Assembly (NCBI GenBank): GCA_029239165.1
Contig: JAQZBG010000003.1
Span: 1-61,298 of the forward strand
Source: Microbacterium sp.
GTDB taxonomy: Bacteria; Actinomycetota; Actinomycetes; Actinomycetales; Microbacteriaceae
DNA: 61,298 nt
Direction: 5' to 3'
The translations under genes were made by a program, and so were the position numbers. How positions within the stretch are numbered: the first letter of the stretch is position 1; each line of letters begins with the position of its first letter. Positions 12,174-21,374 of the stretch are shown piece by piece. The notes beneath the pieces were generated by a model. That model saw only the letters and a list, made by a program, of their open reading frames with translations, made no database searches and was not told the DNA's origin.

Positions 12174-13172
12174 ATGCCCGAGGGCCACTCCGTCCACCGG
12201 ATCGCACGCCAGTTCGATCGCAACTTCGTCGGCAAGACCCTGAGCGCGTCCAGCCCGCAAGGGCGGTTCGCTGACGGCGCCGCAATACTCGATGGGCGTG
12301 CCGCGGTGAGCGTGCAGGCCGTGGGCAAGCAGATGTTCCTCGAGACCGAGGGCGACCTCTGGCTGCGTGTGCACCTCGGCCTCTACGGTGCCTGGGACTT
12401 CGCCGGAGAGATCGTCATCGATCCGACGATCGCTTCGGCCAATGGGCGGATGGGGCAGACCAACCAACGGGGCACCGTGCTCGATGAGGCGATCCTCGAT
12501 GATGCCGGTGAGAACTCCCTCGCCTCCATCGGTGCACCACGACGCACCAGGGTGCATGTGCGCATGTCGGAGCAGACGAAGGGCCTCGCGGATGAAGGCC
12601 TGGAATGGCCGCCCCCGGTCGTCGGCCAGGTGCGCCTGCGCCTCATGACGGACATCACCGCCGCTGACCTGCGAGGGCCGACGGCGTGTGTGCTGCAGAC
12701 ACCGGAGGAGATGCTGGCGACCGTCGGGAAGCTCGGGCCCGACCCGCTGGTCGGCGACCCTGTCGAGAACGAAGAGCGATTCGTCCGGGCGGTCAGGAAG
12801 AAGTCGACGGTCATCGCGCTGCTGCTGATGGACCAGTCCGTCGTGAGCGGGATCGGGAACGTCTACCGCGCGGAGATGCTCTATCGGCAGCGTCTCAACC
12901 CGCATACCCCGGGCCGCGACGTCCCCGAGGAGGTCGTGCGAGCGCTCTGGAACGATTGGGTGCGGCTCCTGGCGATCGGGGTCGAGACTGGCCAGATGAT
13001 GACGATGGACGGTCTCTCCGGCGAGGACTACCGCGCGGCGATGGCGAACCGCGACGACCGGCACTGGGTGTATCACCGGGCCGGACTACCCTGCCGGGTC
13101 TGCGGCACGGAGATCGCCCTCGAAGAGATCGGCGCCCGCAAGCTCTATTGGTGCCCGCGCTGCCAGGCGTGA
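12174..13172 (+). CDS. Fpg/Nei family DNA glycosylase
   Basis: MPEGHSVHRIARQ N-terminus (catalytic P/E); C-terminal zinc finger CRVCGTE...YWCPRCQ; start inside longer ORF 11712-13172. Confidence 0.93.
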   Translation: MPEGHSVHRIARQFDRNFVGKTLSASSPQGRFADGAAILDGRAAVSVQAVGKQMFLETEGDLWLRVHLGLYGAWDFAGEIVIDPTIASANGRMGQTNQRGTVLDEAILDDAGENSLASIGAPRRTRVHVRMSEQTKGLADEGLEWPPPVVGQVRLRLMTDITAADLRGPTACVLQTPEEMLATVGKLGPDPLVGDPVENEERFVRAVRKKSTVIALLLMDQSVVSGIGNVYRAEMLYRQRLNPHTPGRDVPEEVVRALWNDWVRLLAIGVETGQMMTMDGLSGEDYRAAMANRDDRHWVYHRAGLPCRVCGTEIALEEIGARKLYWCPRCQA

Positions 13173-13211
13173 CCGCGCTCTGAGGCATCGCATCCGTTCT
13201 AGGCTGATCGC

Positions 13212-13853
13212 ATGCGACAGAATCCGAGCTTCACGCTCGCCGACGTGGCCGAGATCCGCCGAGTCATCGATCAGAATCCGTGGGCGACGATCATGAGTTC
13301 GGGAGATGACGGTCTCATCGCTTCGCACTATGCGGTGCTTCTGGACGATGCACGTGACGACCTCACCATCGTCGGGCATGTCGGCCGCCCCGATGATCTC
13401 ATCCACGGCTTGGGAGAGCGTGAACTGCTCGTCGTGTTCCAGGGCCCCCACGGCTATGTCTCGCCCGGCTGGTATGGCGACGTGCAAGCGGTGCCGACTT
13501 GGAACTACACCGCCGTGCACCTTGCCGGTGTGCCGGAGATACTCTCCGATGAAGAGAACCTCATGGTGCTGGATCAACTCGTCGAGCGGTTCGAGTCGCG
13601 GATGTCGGAGCCGAGACTGATGTGGGAGCGCCCGAACGAGCCCGCCTTCATCCAGCGGCTCGCTGCAGGTACCGTGGGATTTCGACTGTCGCCGACACGC
13701 GTGGTCGCCAAACGGAAGCTGAGCCAGAACAAACCGCCTGAAACGATCGAGACCGTGATCAGCGCCCTCTCATCGGACGGTCCCTATTCGAACCCGGCTC
13801 TTGCGGAGGAGATGCGTCGCGCTCAGGCCGCGAGAACCGGAGCCGTGCGATGA
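13212..13853 (+). CDS. FMN-binding negative transcriptional regulator (PaiB family)
   Basis: NPWATIMSSGDDGLIASHYAVLLD, YVSPGWYGDVQAVPTWNYTAVHLAG. Confidence 0.88.
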   Translation: MRQNPSFTLADVAEIRRVIDQNPWATIMSSGDDGLIASHYAVLLDDARDDLTIVGHVGRPDDLIHGLGERELLVVFQGPHGYVSPGWYGDVQAVPTWNYTAVHLAGVPEILSDEENLMVLDQLVERFESRMSEPRLMWERPNEPAFIQRLAAGTVGFRLSPTRVVAKRKLSQNKPPETIETVISALSSDGPYSNPALAEEMRRAQAARTGAVR

Positions 13854-15349
13854 CAGACGATGGCGCAGTGATCGGTACCGTCCGCGCCGCCCGTATCGCC
13901 GGTCCCGGTCGGGAGTATCTGATCGACGATGAACCCGTCGACATTCACATCGTGGATGGAGTCATCGCCGACATCGCTCCCACCGGCGCTTTGACGCCTC
14001 GTGGCGAGGTACTCGACGCCGACGGGGCGTGGGCGCTCCCCGGGCTGTGGGACAACCATGTCCACACCGTCCAGTGGGCGCTGACTGCGGAGCGGGCCCC
14101 GCTGGGCCACGCGGCAACGGCGGCGGCAGCGGCGCACGCGATGAGCGGGACCGAACCTCTGCCGGACGGGCGCCGCGTCGGCAGCGGATTCCGTGATGCA
14201 CTCTGGTCGGATCGTCCCTCGCTGGAGCTCCTTGATGCAGCGACCGGAACCGTCCCCACATACCTCATCAACGCGGATGTGCACAGCGTCTGGCTGAACA
14301 CCGCAGCACTCGAGCGGGAGGGTTTCCGGAGCGACGACGGGGTCCTGCGAGAGACCCACGCGTTCGAGATCTCGCGGCGGCTGAACGCCGTCGACGCGGG
14401 ACACGCCGACAGCGCGATGCGGCGGGCCGGCGAGCAGGCAGCCGCCCGGGGCGTCACCGGTGTCGTGGACTTCGATATGGCCTGGGGCGCAGAGGCGTGG
14501 CCGAGGCGGATCCGGGACGGATTCGCCTCGCACCGCGTGGAGTTCGCGGTGTATCCGTTCGACCTCGATCGGGCCATCGCTGCCGGGCTCCGCACAGGGG
14601 ACTCGCACGAGGATTCTGCCGCGCCCCCGGCCGGCCGCGGTCTCGTCCGCATGGGGCCGCTGAAGGTGATCACTGATGGGTCTCTCGGCACGAGGACCGC
14701 GGCATGTTCACACCCCTACCCGGGCGACCCCGACAACCGGGGCGTGCTGACGGTGCCCTCTGATGAGCTGGTGGCGTTGCTGACACGGGCGACGGGCGCG
14801 GGATTGGCTGTCGCCGTGCACGCTATCGGCGACCGCGCTGTGACCTCGGCATTGGACGCTTTCACGACGACCGGGGCGATGGGGTCGATCGAACACGTGC
14901 AGCTCGTGCGGCACGCCGACCTCGCGCGATTCGCCCGCCTCGGGGTCGTCGCCAGTGTCCAGCCGCAGCACGCCGTCGACGACCGTGACCTGGTGGACCG
15001 TCTGTGGAAGGGCCAGACCGCGCTCGGCTACCCGCTGGCCTCGCTGCGCGATGCCGGAGCGGAGATGCGCTTCGGTTCCGACGCGCCGGTCGCCGACCTG
15101 GACCCGTGGCAGGCCATCTCGGCGGCGGTGTCGCGGACGGATGACGGTCGAGCGCCGTGGCACCCGGAAGAGCGGATCACCATCGATCAGGCGATCGAGT
15201 CGAGCGTCCGCACGTCACTGCGGCCGGGAGAGCCTGCCGACATCGTGGTGTGCGGCACGGACCCCCTTGTGGCGCGCGGGGAGGAGCTCCGCGGGATGCC
15301 GGTCTTGGCCACCGTGCTCGCCGGGCGCATCACCCACTCGGATTCGTAA
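13850..15349 (+). CDS. Amidohydrolase family protein (YtcJ-like)
   Basis: LPGLWDNHVHTVQWAL, KVITDGSLGTRTAA, VHAIGDRAV, RFGSDAPVADLDPW. Confidence 0.9.
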   Translation: MTDDGAVIGTVRAARIAGPGREYLIDDEPVDIHIVDGVIADIAPTGALTPRGEVLDADGAWALPGLWDNHVHTVQWALTAERAPLGHAATAAAAAHAMSGTEPLPDGRRVGSGFRDALWSDRPSLELLDAATGTVPTYLINADVHSVWLNTAALEREGFRSDDGVLRETHAFEISRRLNAVDAGHADSAMRRAGEQAAARGVTGVVDFDMAWGAEAWPRRIRDGFASHRVEFAVYPFDLDRAIAAGLRTGDSHEDSAAPPAGRGLVRMGPLKVITDGSLGTRTAACSHPYPGDPDNRGVLTVPSDELVALLTRATGAGLAVAVHAIGDRAVTSALDAFTTTGAMGSIEHVQLVRHADLARFARLGVVASVQPQHAVDDRDLVDRLWKGQTALGYPLASLRDAGAEMRFGSDAPVADLDPWQAISAAVSRTDDGRAPWHPEERITIDQAIESSVRTSLRPGEPADIVVCGTDPLVARGEELRGMPVLATVLAGRITHSDS

Positions 15350-15365
15350 CCGTTCCCGCATGCGA

Positions 15366-15400
15366 AAGGGCCGGTCCTCCGATGCGGAGAACCGGCCCTT
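15366..15400. terminator. Bidirectional hairpin terminator between convergent genes
   Basis: AAGGGCCGGTCCTCCG-ATG-CGGAGAACCGGCCCTT, 15/16 arm complementarity. Confidence 0.85.
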
Positions 15401-15413
15401 CCTTCGTGATTGG

Positions 15414-15899
15414 TCAGGCGGCGATGTGCGAGACCAGGAACCAGCGGTCCTTCTCGAGGCCGCGCTGGATCTCGATGGCGACGTCCTGGCTCGTCAGATC
15501 GACCTCGTCGAGGCCTTCGACGGCAGCCTTGACATCGACCAGGATCGCGTCGATGTCGGCGATCACGGCGCGGATCAGTTCGTCCGACTGGGTGAAGCCG
15601 GCGGGGACCGTGGTCGCACCGGCCTTCTCTGCGACGGCGCTCACACGGGCATCGATGGGGAGACCGAGGGCGACGATCCGCTCAGCGGCGGTATCCGCGA
15701 AGTCGCCGGCGTGCGCGACGATCGTGTCGAGAAGCTCGTGAACGCCGACGAAGTTGGCGCCACGGACGTGCCAGTGCGCCTGCTTGCCGTTGACGGTCAG
15801 CGCCTGGAGGCCGAGCACCACAGGGGAGAGGAACTGGGCCGCCCCTGCAGCCACGGTCGGGTCGATGGCGGTGGTGGAAACGGTCTGTGCCTTGCTCAT
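15414..15899 (-). CDS. dps: Dps family ferritin-like DNA-protection protein
   Basis: LQALTVNGKQAHWHVRGANFVGVHELLDTIVAHAGDFADTAAERIVALG. Confidence 0.93.
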   Translation of the reverse strand: MSKAQTVSTTAIDPTVAAGAAQFLSPVVLGLQALTVNGKQAHWHVRGANFVGVHELLDTIVAHAGDFADTAAERIVALGLPIDARVSAVAEKAGATTVPAGFTQSDELIRAVIADIDAILVDVKAAVEGLDEVDLTSQDVAIEIQRGLEKDRWFLVSHIAA

Positions 15900-16029
15900 C
15901 TTGTGCTCCTCCGGAGGGAAATCTCGTACCTGATGTACACAACGCTACTCAGCCTCAGGCATTCCGCAAGCAAGCTGAGGCTGGGCTCACTTCCGCATGA
16001 TTCCGGGGTCATTCGGGTAGCCTCGGCTC

Positions 16030-16566
16030 ATGAGCATCGCTGCCGGAGCTTCCGTCCTCGCCCTGCCGAACGGCGCCCCCTCCATCGATGACTCGGCGTT
16101 CATCGCGGATGGCGCTCGCATCGTCGGGGATGTCTCCCTCGCCGCCGGCGCCAGCGTCTGGTACAACGCGGTACTTCGAGGGGACTCCGCCGGGATCAGC
16201 ATCGGCCCGGACTCGAACGTGCAGGACAACGTCGCGGTGCATGTGGACTCCGGGCACCCGGTGGTCGTCGGTGCCAAGGTGTCCGTCGGACACAACGCCG
16301 TCGTTCACGGCTGCACGATCGGAGACGGCACGCTTGTCGGAATGGGAGCCGTGATTCTCAGCGGAGCGACGATCGGCGCCGGGTGTCTGATCGCCGGTGG
16401 TGCGGTCGTCCTCGGTGACGCGGACATTCCGGCGGGATCGCTCGTGGCCGGCGTCCCCGCGAAGGTGCGTCGCACGCTCAGCGAAGAGGAGCAATCCCGT
16501 CTGCTGGCGAACGCCGACTCCTACCTCGACCACTCGCGTACCCACGCTCGGGCGACGCCGGCCTGA
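16030..16566 (+). CDS. Gamma carbonic anhydrase family protein
   Basis: Left-handed beta-helix hexapeptide repeats; WYNAVLRGDSAGISIG, NVQDNVAVHVD, VGHNAVVHGC, GMGAVI. Confidence 0.92.
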   Translation: MSIAAGASVLALPNGAPSIDDSAFIADGARIVGDVSLAAGASVWYNAVLRGDSAGISIGPDSNVQDNVAVHVDSGHPVVVGAKVSVGHNAVVHGCTIGDGTLVGMGAVILSGATIGAGCLIAGGAVVLGDADIPAGSLVAGVPAKVRRTLSEEEQSRLLANADSYLDHSRTHARATPA

Positions 16567-16596
16567 ACGCGTCGCCCGATAGGCTGGAGTGTGCAG

Positions 16597-16670
16597 GGGG
16601 CGGTGGCCAAGCTGGTTAAGGCAGTGGGCTCATAACCCAACGATCGCGGGTTCAAGTCCCGCCCGCCCTA
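16597..16670 (+). tRNA. tRNA with CAT anticodon (annotate tRNA-Met; tRNA-Ile2 not excluded)
   Basis: Acceptor GGGGCGG/CCGCCCT, anticodon loop CTCATAA, T-arm GCGGG-TTCAAGT-CCCGC. Confidence 0.93.
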
Positions 16671-17300
16671 CTCGTCGCGTTCACCGGCTCGTGGGGCGCC
16701 ACGCGTGAGGAGAAGCCGACAGGTGTGGGGCGTGACGAACGGCTCGAGGCGTTTGACCTCCAGCGGGCCGTCACTTTGGCGGAGGACATCGCGAACCAGC
16801 TGTGCATGAACACCGCAGACGAGCTCTTGATCCGCGTCGAGCAGGTCGTGATAGCGACAGGGGGTGAGCTCGAACCGCAAGTACTTCTCATCGACGACCG
16901 GGTTCAGGCCGGCATCGTCGAGATGCTCATACAGGACGTCGACCTGACGCAGCGCATCGGCTTCGAGGCCGGACGGAGGCTCACGCGACATCGCCCGCAG
17001 CATGCGTCCGCGCGAGATCGCGCCTTCGACGCGAGCACGCGCGACGGTGCTCGATGCGACGTCGTGAACCGGGTGAAAGACCAGCGGGGGGCGTCCGCGT
17101 CTGCCGCTGACCAGACTCTCACTGCGGATCAGACCTTCGTCCATGAGGACCCGGACGTGATCGCGCACCGTGTTGAGGGGTATTCCGCATTGCTCGGCTA
17201 GCTCGCCTGCGGAGCGTCCCGGAGTCTGTTGGATGGCATGGAGCAGCCGGAGCCGACGGGGTTGCGTCAGCCCGCGAAAGTCGTGTGCGCGGCGGGGCAT
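16668..17300 (-). CDS. ArsR-like winged-HTH transcriptional regulator divergent from hmp
   Basis: LTQPRRLRLLHAIQQTPGRSAGELAEQCGIPLNTVRDHVRVLMDEGLIRSE; start at MPRRAHDFRG. Confidence 0.85.
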   Translation of the reverse strand: MPRRAHDFRGLTQPRRLRLLHAIQQTPGRSAGELAEQCGIPLNTVRDHVRVLMDEGLIRSESLVSGRRGRPPLVFHPVHDVASSTVARARVEGAISRGRMLRAMSREPPSGLEADALRQVDVLYEHLDDAGLNPVVDEKYLRFELTPCRYHDLLDADQELVCGVHAQLVRDVLRQSDGPLEVKRLEPFVTPHTCRLLLTRGAPRAGERDE

Positions 17301-17338
17301 GTGGCGAGAGTAGACGCGGAGGGCACGGCCCACGTCGG

Positions 17339-17365
17339 GTTCGACCGGAAATAAACCGGTAGAAC
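17339..17365. promoter_or_regulatory. Inverted repeat GTTCgACCGG-AAATAAA-CCGGTaGAAC, candidate operator
   Basis: 10-bp arms with one mismatch and 7-nt spacer, located between the divergent HTH regulator and hmp. Confidence 0.7.
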
Positions 17366-17429
17366 GGAATGCGATGCTCGCGACGACTCGGGATGGTGGA
17401 ACAACCATGACGACGAGGGGCGGAAAGCC

Positions 17430-18650
17430 ATGAAGCTCACACCAGAATCCGAAGCGATCGTCGGGGCGACCGCTGGTGTGGTCGCCGAGCACGCCGACGA
17501 GATCACCACGCTCTTCTATCGGGAGATGTTCGCCGTGCACCCGGACCTGCTTCGCGTGTTCAACCGCGCGAATCAGGCGCTCGGGGAGCAGCCACGAGCT
17601 CTCGCGGCGTCGATCGTCGCCTTCGCCGTCCAGCTCATCGACCCCGGTGCGCCCCATTTCGCACCCGTAATGCGGCGCATCGCCCATAAGCACGTGTCAC
17701 TGGGCATCACGGCGCGGCAGTACACGATCGTGGGCCGTCATCTCCTCGATGCCGTCGGAACGGTTCTCGGAGACGCCGTCACGCCGGAGGTCCGGGCGGC
17801 GTGGGACGAGGTTTACTGGCTCTTCGGTTGCTCCCTGATCGCTGAGGAGGCGAAGCTCTATGCGCTCGCTGGCACGGATCCGAACCACCCGTGGAAGAAG
17901 CACCGAGTGGTGGAACGGGTCGAGGAATCGGCTGATGTGGTGTCCCTCGTCCTCGCGCCCCTCTCGGGACCCGTCGCATTTTACCGGGCGGGACAGTATG
18001 TGGCGATCGCTGTCGACCTGCCGGACGGGTCTCGCCAACCGCGCCAGTACACGATCTCGTCCGGTCCTCGCGGCGATTCGCTGCGGGTGACGATCAAGCA
18101 TGTGCGCGGAAGCGGAGGCACGCCCGACGGTCAGGTCTCGACGTGGTTGCATGAGAACGCGCATCCGGGAACAGTGCTCGACGTATCCCAGCCCGCCGGC
18201 GATGTCCTCGTCCGCGACGGTGAGAGCCCGCTCGTCCTGGTGTCCGCAGGAATCGGCATCACTCCCGTGGCAGCGATCATCGAAGACCTCTCGCGTCGCT
18301 CCCCGGCGCGGACTGTGCGCCTGTTCCATGCGGATCGCGCGCACGCCGCCCATGCGCTCTACGCGCCATTGCGGAGGCAGGTACTGGCCATGGACGACGC
18401 CCGTGCGCAGAACTGGTACCGGGAAGACGCGGAGTCGGCGCCCACCCTGCTCCCCGCGCTGCCTGGGCGGATGGACCTCACCGAGGTCGAGCTGCCGAAC
18501 GATGCAGACGTCTTCCTGTGTGGTCCACTGGACTTCATGCGCACGTCTCGGTCGACACTTCTGGCGCGCGGCGTCCCGCCGGAGAGAATCTCCTATGAGG
18601 TGTTCGGACCGGACCTCTGGGCGCGGCAGCCGGCGGTCGAAGCGGCCTGA
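17430..18650 (+). CDS. hmp: Flavohemoglobin (NO dioxygenase)
   Basis: N-terminal globin (KLTPESEAIVGATAGVVAEHADEITTLFYREMF) plus FAD/NAD reductase (RQYTISSGP, LVLVSAGIGITPVAAIIEDL, DVFLCGPLDFM). Confidence 0.95.
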   Translation: MKLTPESEAIVGATAGVVAEHADEITTLFYREMFAVHPDLLRVFNRANQALGEQPRALAASIVAFAVQLIDPGAPHFAPVMRRIAHKHVSLGITARQYTIVGRHLLDAVGTVLGDAVTPEVRAAWDEVYWLFGCSLIAEEAKLYALAGTDPNHPWKKHRVVERVEESADVVSLVLAPLSGPVAFYRAGQYVAIAVDLPDGSRQPRQYTISSGPRGDSLRVTIKHVRGSGGTPDGQVSTWLHENAHPGTVLDVSQPAGDVLVRDGESPLVLVSAGIGITPVAAIIEDLSRRSPARTVRLFHADRAHAAHALYAPLRRQVLAMDDARAQNWYREDAESAPTLLPALPGRMDLTEVELPNDADVFLCGPLDFMRTSRSTLLARGVPPERISYEVFGPDLWARQPAVEAA

Positions 18651-18766
18651 TCGCCGCTCAGGACGGGGTCGCAACGGAATCGGGCCACTGTCAACCCCCT
18701 CCCTGACGTACGCACCAAACGACATGCTTCCCCCGTGCGGCACCGCGCCGCAGAACGGGAGGCACC

Positions 18767-19027
18767 ATGAGCATCGGCAGCGGAATCGCGCTCTTCGTGA
18801 TCGGAGCGATCCTCGTCTTCGCCGTCAACGTCGAAGTCCAGTGGGTCGACCTCGACATGATCGGGTACATCCTGATGGGCGCCGGCGTCGTCATCTTCCT
18901 CATCGGCATCGTGCTCCTCGCACGGCGGCGCCGGACCGAGACGGTCTCTCGCACGTTCGTCGACCCTGCTACGGGTGAGCCGACGACACGTCGGTCGGTC
19001 AGCTCCAGCGGCGACGACGCGGTCTGA
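18767..19027 (+). CDS. DUF6458-like small two-TM membrane protein
   Basis: MSIGSGIALFVIGAILVFAVNVEVQWVDLDMIGYILMGAGVVIFLIGIVLLARRRR. Confidence 0.85.
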   Translation: MSIGSGIALFVIGAILVFAVNVEVQWVDLDMIGYILMGAGVVIFLIGIVLLARRRRTETVSRTFVDPATGEPTTRRSVSSSGDDAV

Positions 19028-19035
19028 ATCCTGCG

Positions 19036-19071
19036 GATGGCGTCCGACGATCGAGGTCGTCGGACGCCATC
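19036..19071. terminator. Hairpin terminator between convergent genes
   Basis: Perfect 15-bp arms GATGGCGTCCGACGA-TCGAGG-TCGTCGGACGCCATC. Confidence 0.8.
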
Positions 19072-19387
19072 ACTCCGCGGGTCCGCTCTCGAGATGCTCC
19101 TCGATGAGCGTGATGCCTCCGCTGGAGCTCGCCGAGTGTGCCAGATCTTCGATCCATTTCCGGCTCAGGTCGGGTGTCTCCGGTTCCTGGAAGACGAACC
19201 TGAGAGGGATCGACGGGTGCAGCCAGAGGGTGGAGCGCCCGGGGGCGTCGCCTTCCGGGTGGCGCCAGGAAAGCGTGAAGCTCTCGTTGCGTCGAAGCTT
19301 CGTGGCGATGACGACCTTCAGATGTGCGAGTGCGCGATCATCGATCTGAATCGGGGTGCGCGCATCGCCGTAATACAGGCTCCCCAT
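19070..19387 (-). CDS. DUF7882-like small protein (often misannotated as ATP-dependent DNA ligase)
   Basis: MGSLYYGDARTPIQIDDRALAHLKVVIATKLRRNESFTLSW. Confidence 0.75.
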   Translation of the reverse strand: MGSLYYGDARTPIQIDDRALAHLKVVIATKLRRNESFTLSWRHPEGDAPGRSTLWLHPSIPLRFVFQEPETPDLSRKWIEDLAHSASSSGGITLIEEHLESGPAE

Positions 19388-19556
19388 CAGCGAACGAACA
19401 TGGCGATGGGACGGGGGGCAGAGACCATGCGACTCCTCGACGGCGTGATCACGGACAGAGAACAGGCCGTGTCCTCGAACTCTAGCCAACGATGTCCGTG
19501 CACACGGCGCCGGAACGCGACCCGCCGTGGAATGCGAACAGACTCTTCGTGCCTTG

Positions 19557-20471
19557 TCACGCCGCGGTCAGCGAGGGCGGCGTTCCGAATGCCTGTCGGT
19601 ACGCCGTGGCGAAGCGCGACGAGTGACTGAATCCCCAGCGGCGGGCGATCTCGCTGACCGAGCGACCATTGCCGCTCTGAAGATCACTGCGCGCACCTTC
19701 GAGTCGAGCGCGGCGGAGGGCCTCCGCGGGCGTGACGTCGAGCGCGCGCCGAAACGCGTACTGGAGCCCTCTTGTCGAGATGTAGGCCGCGGCTGCGACG
19801 TCGTCGACGGTGATGGCCCGGTGCGCGTTCTCTTCGATGTATGCCAGCGCCCGTCGGACCGTCGCCGGTGCTCCCGCACGCTGGGCTGGTCGTCGCAGAG
19901 CCTCGGTGAACGTGGTCGGAAAGGCGGAGAGCGTCATCATCAGGGCGTGACGCTCGAGCTCGGCCGCGATCAGCGGGTCGGAGCTGGAGACGGCGAGCGC
20001 CTGATCGACGTAGGCGAACATCGCCTCCCAGCGTCGTGCGTCGACGGCTGTATGCGGCGAGAGTCCTGTCATGCGCAGTTCCAGGAGGTCATCGCCCGTC
20101 AACTGTCGCGCCCGCTCTTCGGCTGCCGGTCGATCGAAGACGAGCGCCCGGACGTCGGCGGATCGGTCCCACTTCGCCTCCACACGGGTGCCGTCGGAGA
20201 TCCACGGCGCACCCGCGGTCAGGGCTTCGCGGGCGGACCAGACGCGAGCATCAGGAGCGTCGACACGGCACACCAGGATCTGATCCAGTGGTTCTGCCTT
20301 CGAATGCACCTGTGCCGCAAGGCGGTAGTTCACCAGCGCGGTGCTGCCGAACTCTTCGGACCGCCAGTCGAATCGGAAGCGGCGAGGGTCCGCATCCTGG
20401 AGCGTCGAGGAGGGAACGAACTGCTGCCACGTGGACTCGACCTGCTCGATATCCGTGGACGTGAACTGCAT
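19557..20471 (-). CDS. AraC family transcriptional regulator
   Basis: C-terminal double HTH: ITVDDVAAAAYISTRGLQYAFRRALDVTPAEALRRARLEGARSDL...SEIARRWGFSHSSRFATAYRQAFGTPP. Confidence 0.9.
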   Translation of the reverse strand: MQFTSTDIEQVESTWQQFVPSSTLQDADPRRFRFDWRSEEFGSTALVNYRLAAQVHSKAEPLDQILVCRVDAPDARVWSAREALTAGAPWISDGTRVEAKWDRSADVRALVFDRPAAEERARQLTGDDLLELRMTGLSPHTAVDARRWEAMFAYVDQALAVSSSDPLIAAELERHALMMTLSAFPTTFTEALRRPAQRAGAPATVRRALAYIEENAHRAITVDDVAAAAYISTRGLQYAFRRALDVTPAEALRRARLEGARSDLQSGNGRSVSEIARRWGFSHSSRFATAYRQAFGTPPSLTAA

Positions 20472-20522
20472 GGGCGCTCCTTGTACTTCGCGCCGCGATC
20501 CCACTCGTCAGCGCGCTATACA

Positions 20523-20550
20523 GGAGCGTAGCTCAGCGGGTTCGAGTCCA
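20523..20550 (+). pseudogene. tRNA-like remnant (5' acceptor/D-arm joined to a T-arm half)
   Basis: GGAGCGTAGCTCAG directly followed by CGGGTTCGAGTCCA; no anticodon arm. Confidence 0.45.
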
Positions 20551-20582
20551 GCTTGAAAGCCGCTGGGCGACGACACGCATCC

Positions 20583-21308
20583 TCACTCCGCGCCGGCTGC
20601 CATCGAGCGCAGGGGCCAGCTTCCGTCGAGCGATTCCTCTGGGTCGAGACGGCCGATGCTCACGAAGTACTCCGTGAGACTGGCTGCCTGCGAGCGCGCC
20701 CATCCGATCTGATTCGTGTGCAGCTCCGCCGAGGTGGCGGGGAGCGGGAAGCGGCGAGCGAGGGCCTGCGCCACGCGACCGGCAGCGATCGCATCCGCCG
20801 ATGCCTCATGCGCCGCTTCGAGCACGACGGCGTAGTGGGCCGCCACGACTTCGAGCGTCCGACGCCCGCGGCGGTATCGGTCGTAGGCCTTGTCGATCAC
20901 AAGAGGGTCGATCACGGGGGAGGGCGCTGTCAGAGGCACGATTCCATGCCGTGCCGCTTCGCGCGCGAGCAGCGAGAAATCATAGGCGGCGTTGTAGGCG
21001 ACCACTGGTACATCCTGTGCGAGCAGGGAACGCAGGGCCGCCGTGATCTCTGCGACGACTTCCCGCGACGATCGCCCTTCCGCCCGGGCGCGCTGGGTGG
21101 TGATGCCGTGCACTGCGGTGGCGCCTTCCGGGATCGGGATTCCCGGATCGGCGAGCCAGGACCGAGCGGCGATCTGCCGTCCTGCGGCATCGAGGACCCC
21201 GACGTACGCGGTGACCACCCGATCGGACTCGACATCGACGCCGGTCGTCTCCAGATCGAACACGCCGACTCGGGTGACCCACGCAGGAAGCGGAGGACCG
21301 GAGGGCAT
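20583..21308 (-). CDS. DnaQ-like 3'-5' exonuclease domain protein
   Basis: VFDLETTGVDVESDRVVTAYVG, HGIT, VAYNAAYDFSLL, AHEASADAIA (DEDD exonuclease motifs). Confidence 0.9.
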   Translation of the reverse strand: MPSGPPLPAWVTRVGVFDLETTGVDVESDRVVTAYVGVLDAAGRQIAARSWLADPGIPIPEGATAVHGITTQRARAEGRSSREVVAEITAALRSLLAQDVPVVAYNAAYDFSLLAREAARHGIVPLTAPSPVIDPLVIDKAYDRYRRGRRTLEVVAAHYAVVLEAAHEASADAIAAGRVAQALARRFPLPATSAELHTNQIGWARSQAASLTEYFVSIGRLDPEESLDGSWPLRSMAAGAE

Positions 21309-21374
21309 GCCTTCACGTTATGCGCGGTCGCGGACATTCAGGGGAAGGCGCACGGCGCCTCGTAGACTCGGAGC

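Noticed and set aside
19070-19387. ATP-dependent DNA ligase annotation for the MGSLYYGD protein
   Set aside because: Only ~105 aa with no nucleotidyltransferase motif; better treated as a DUF7882-like small protein.
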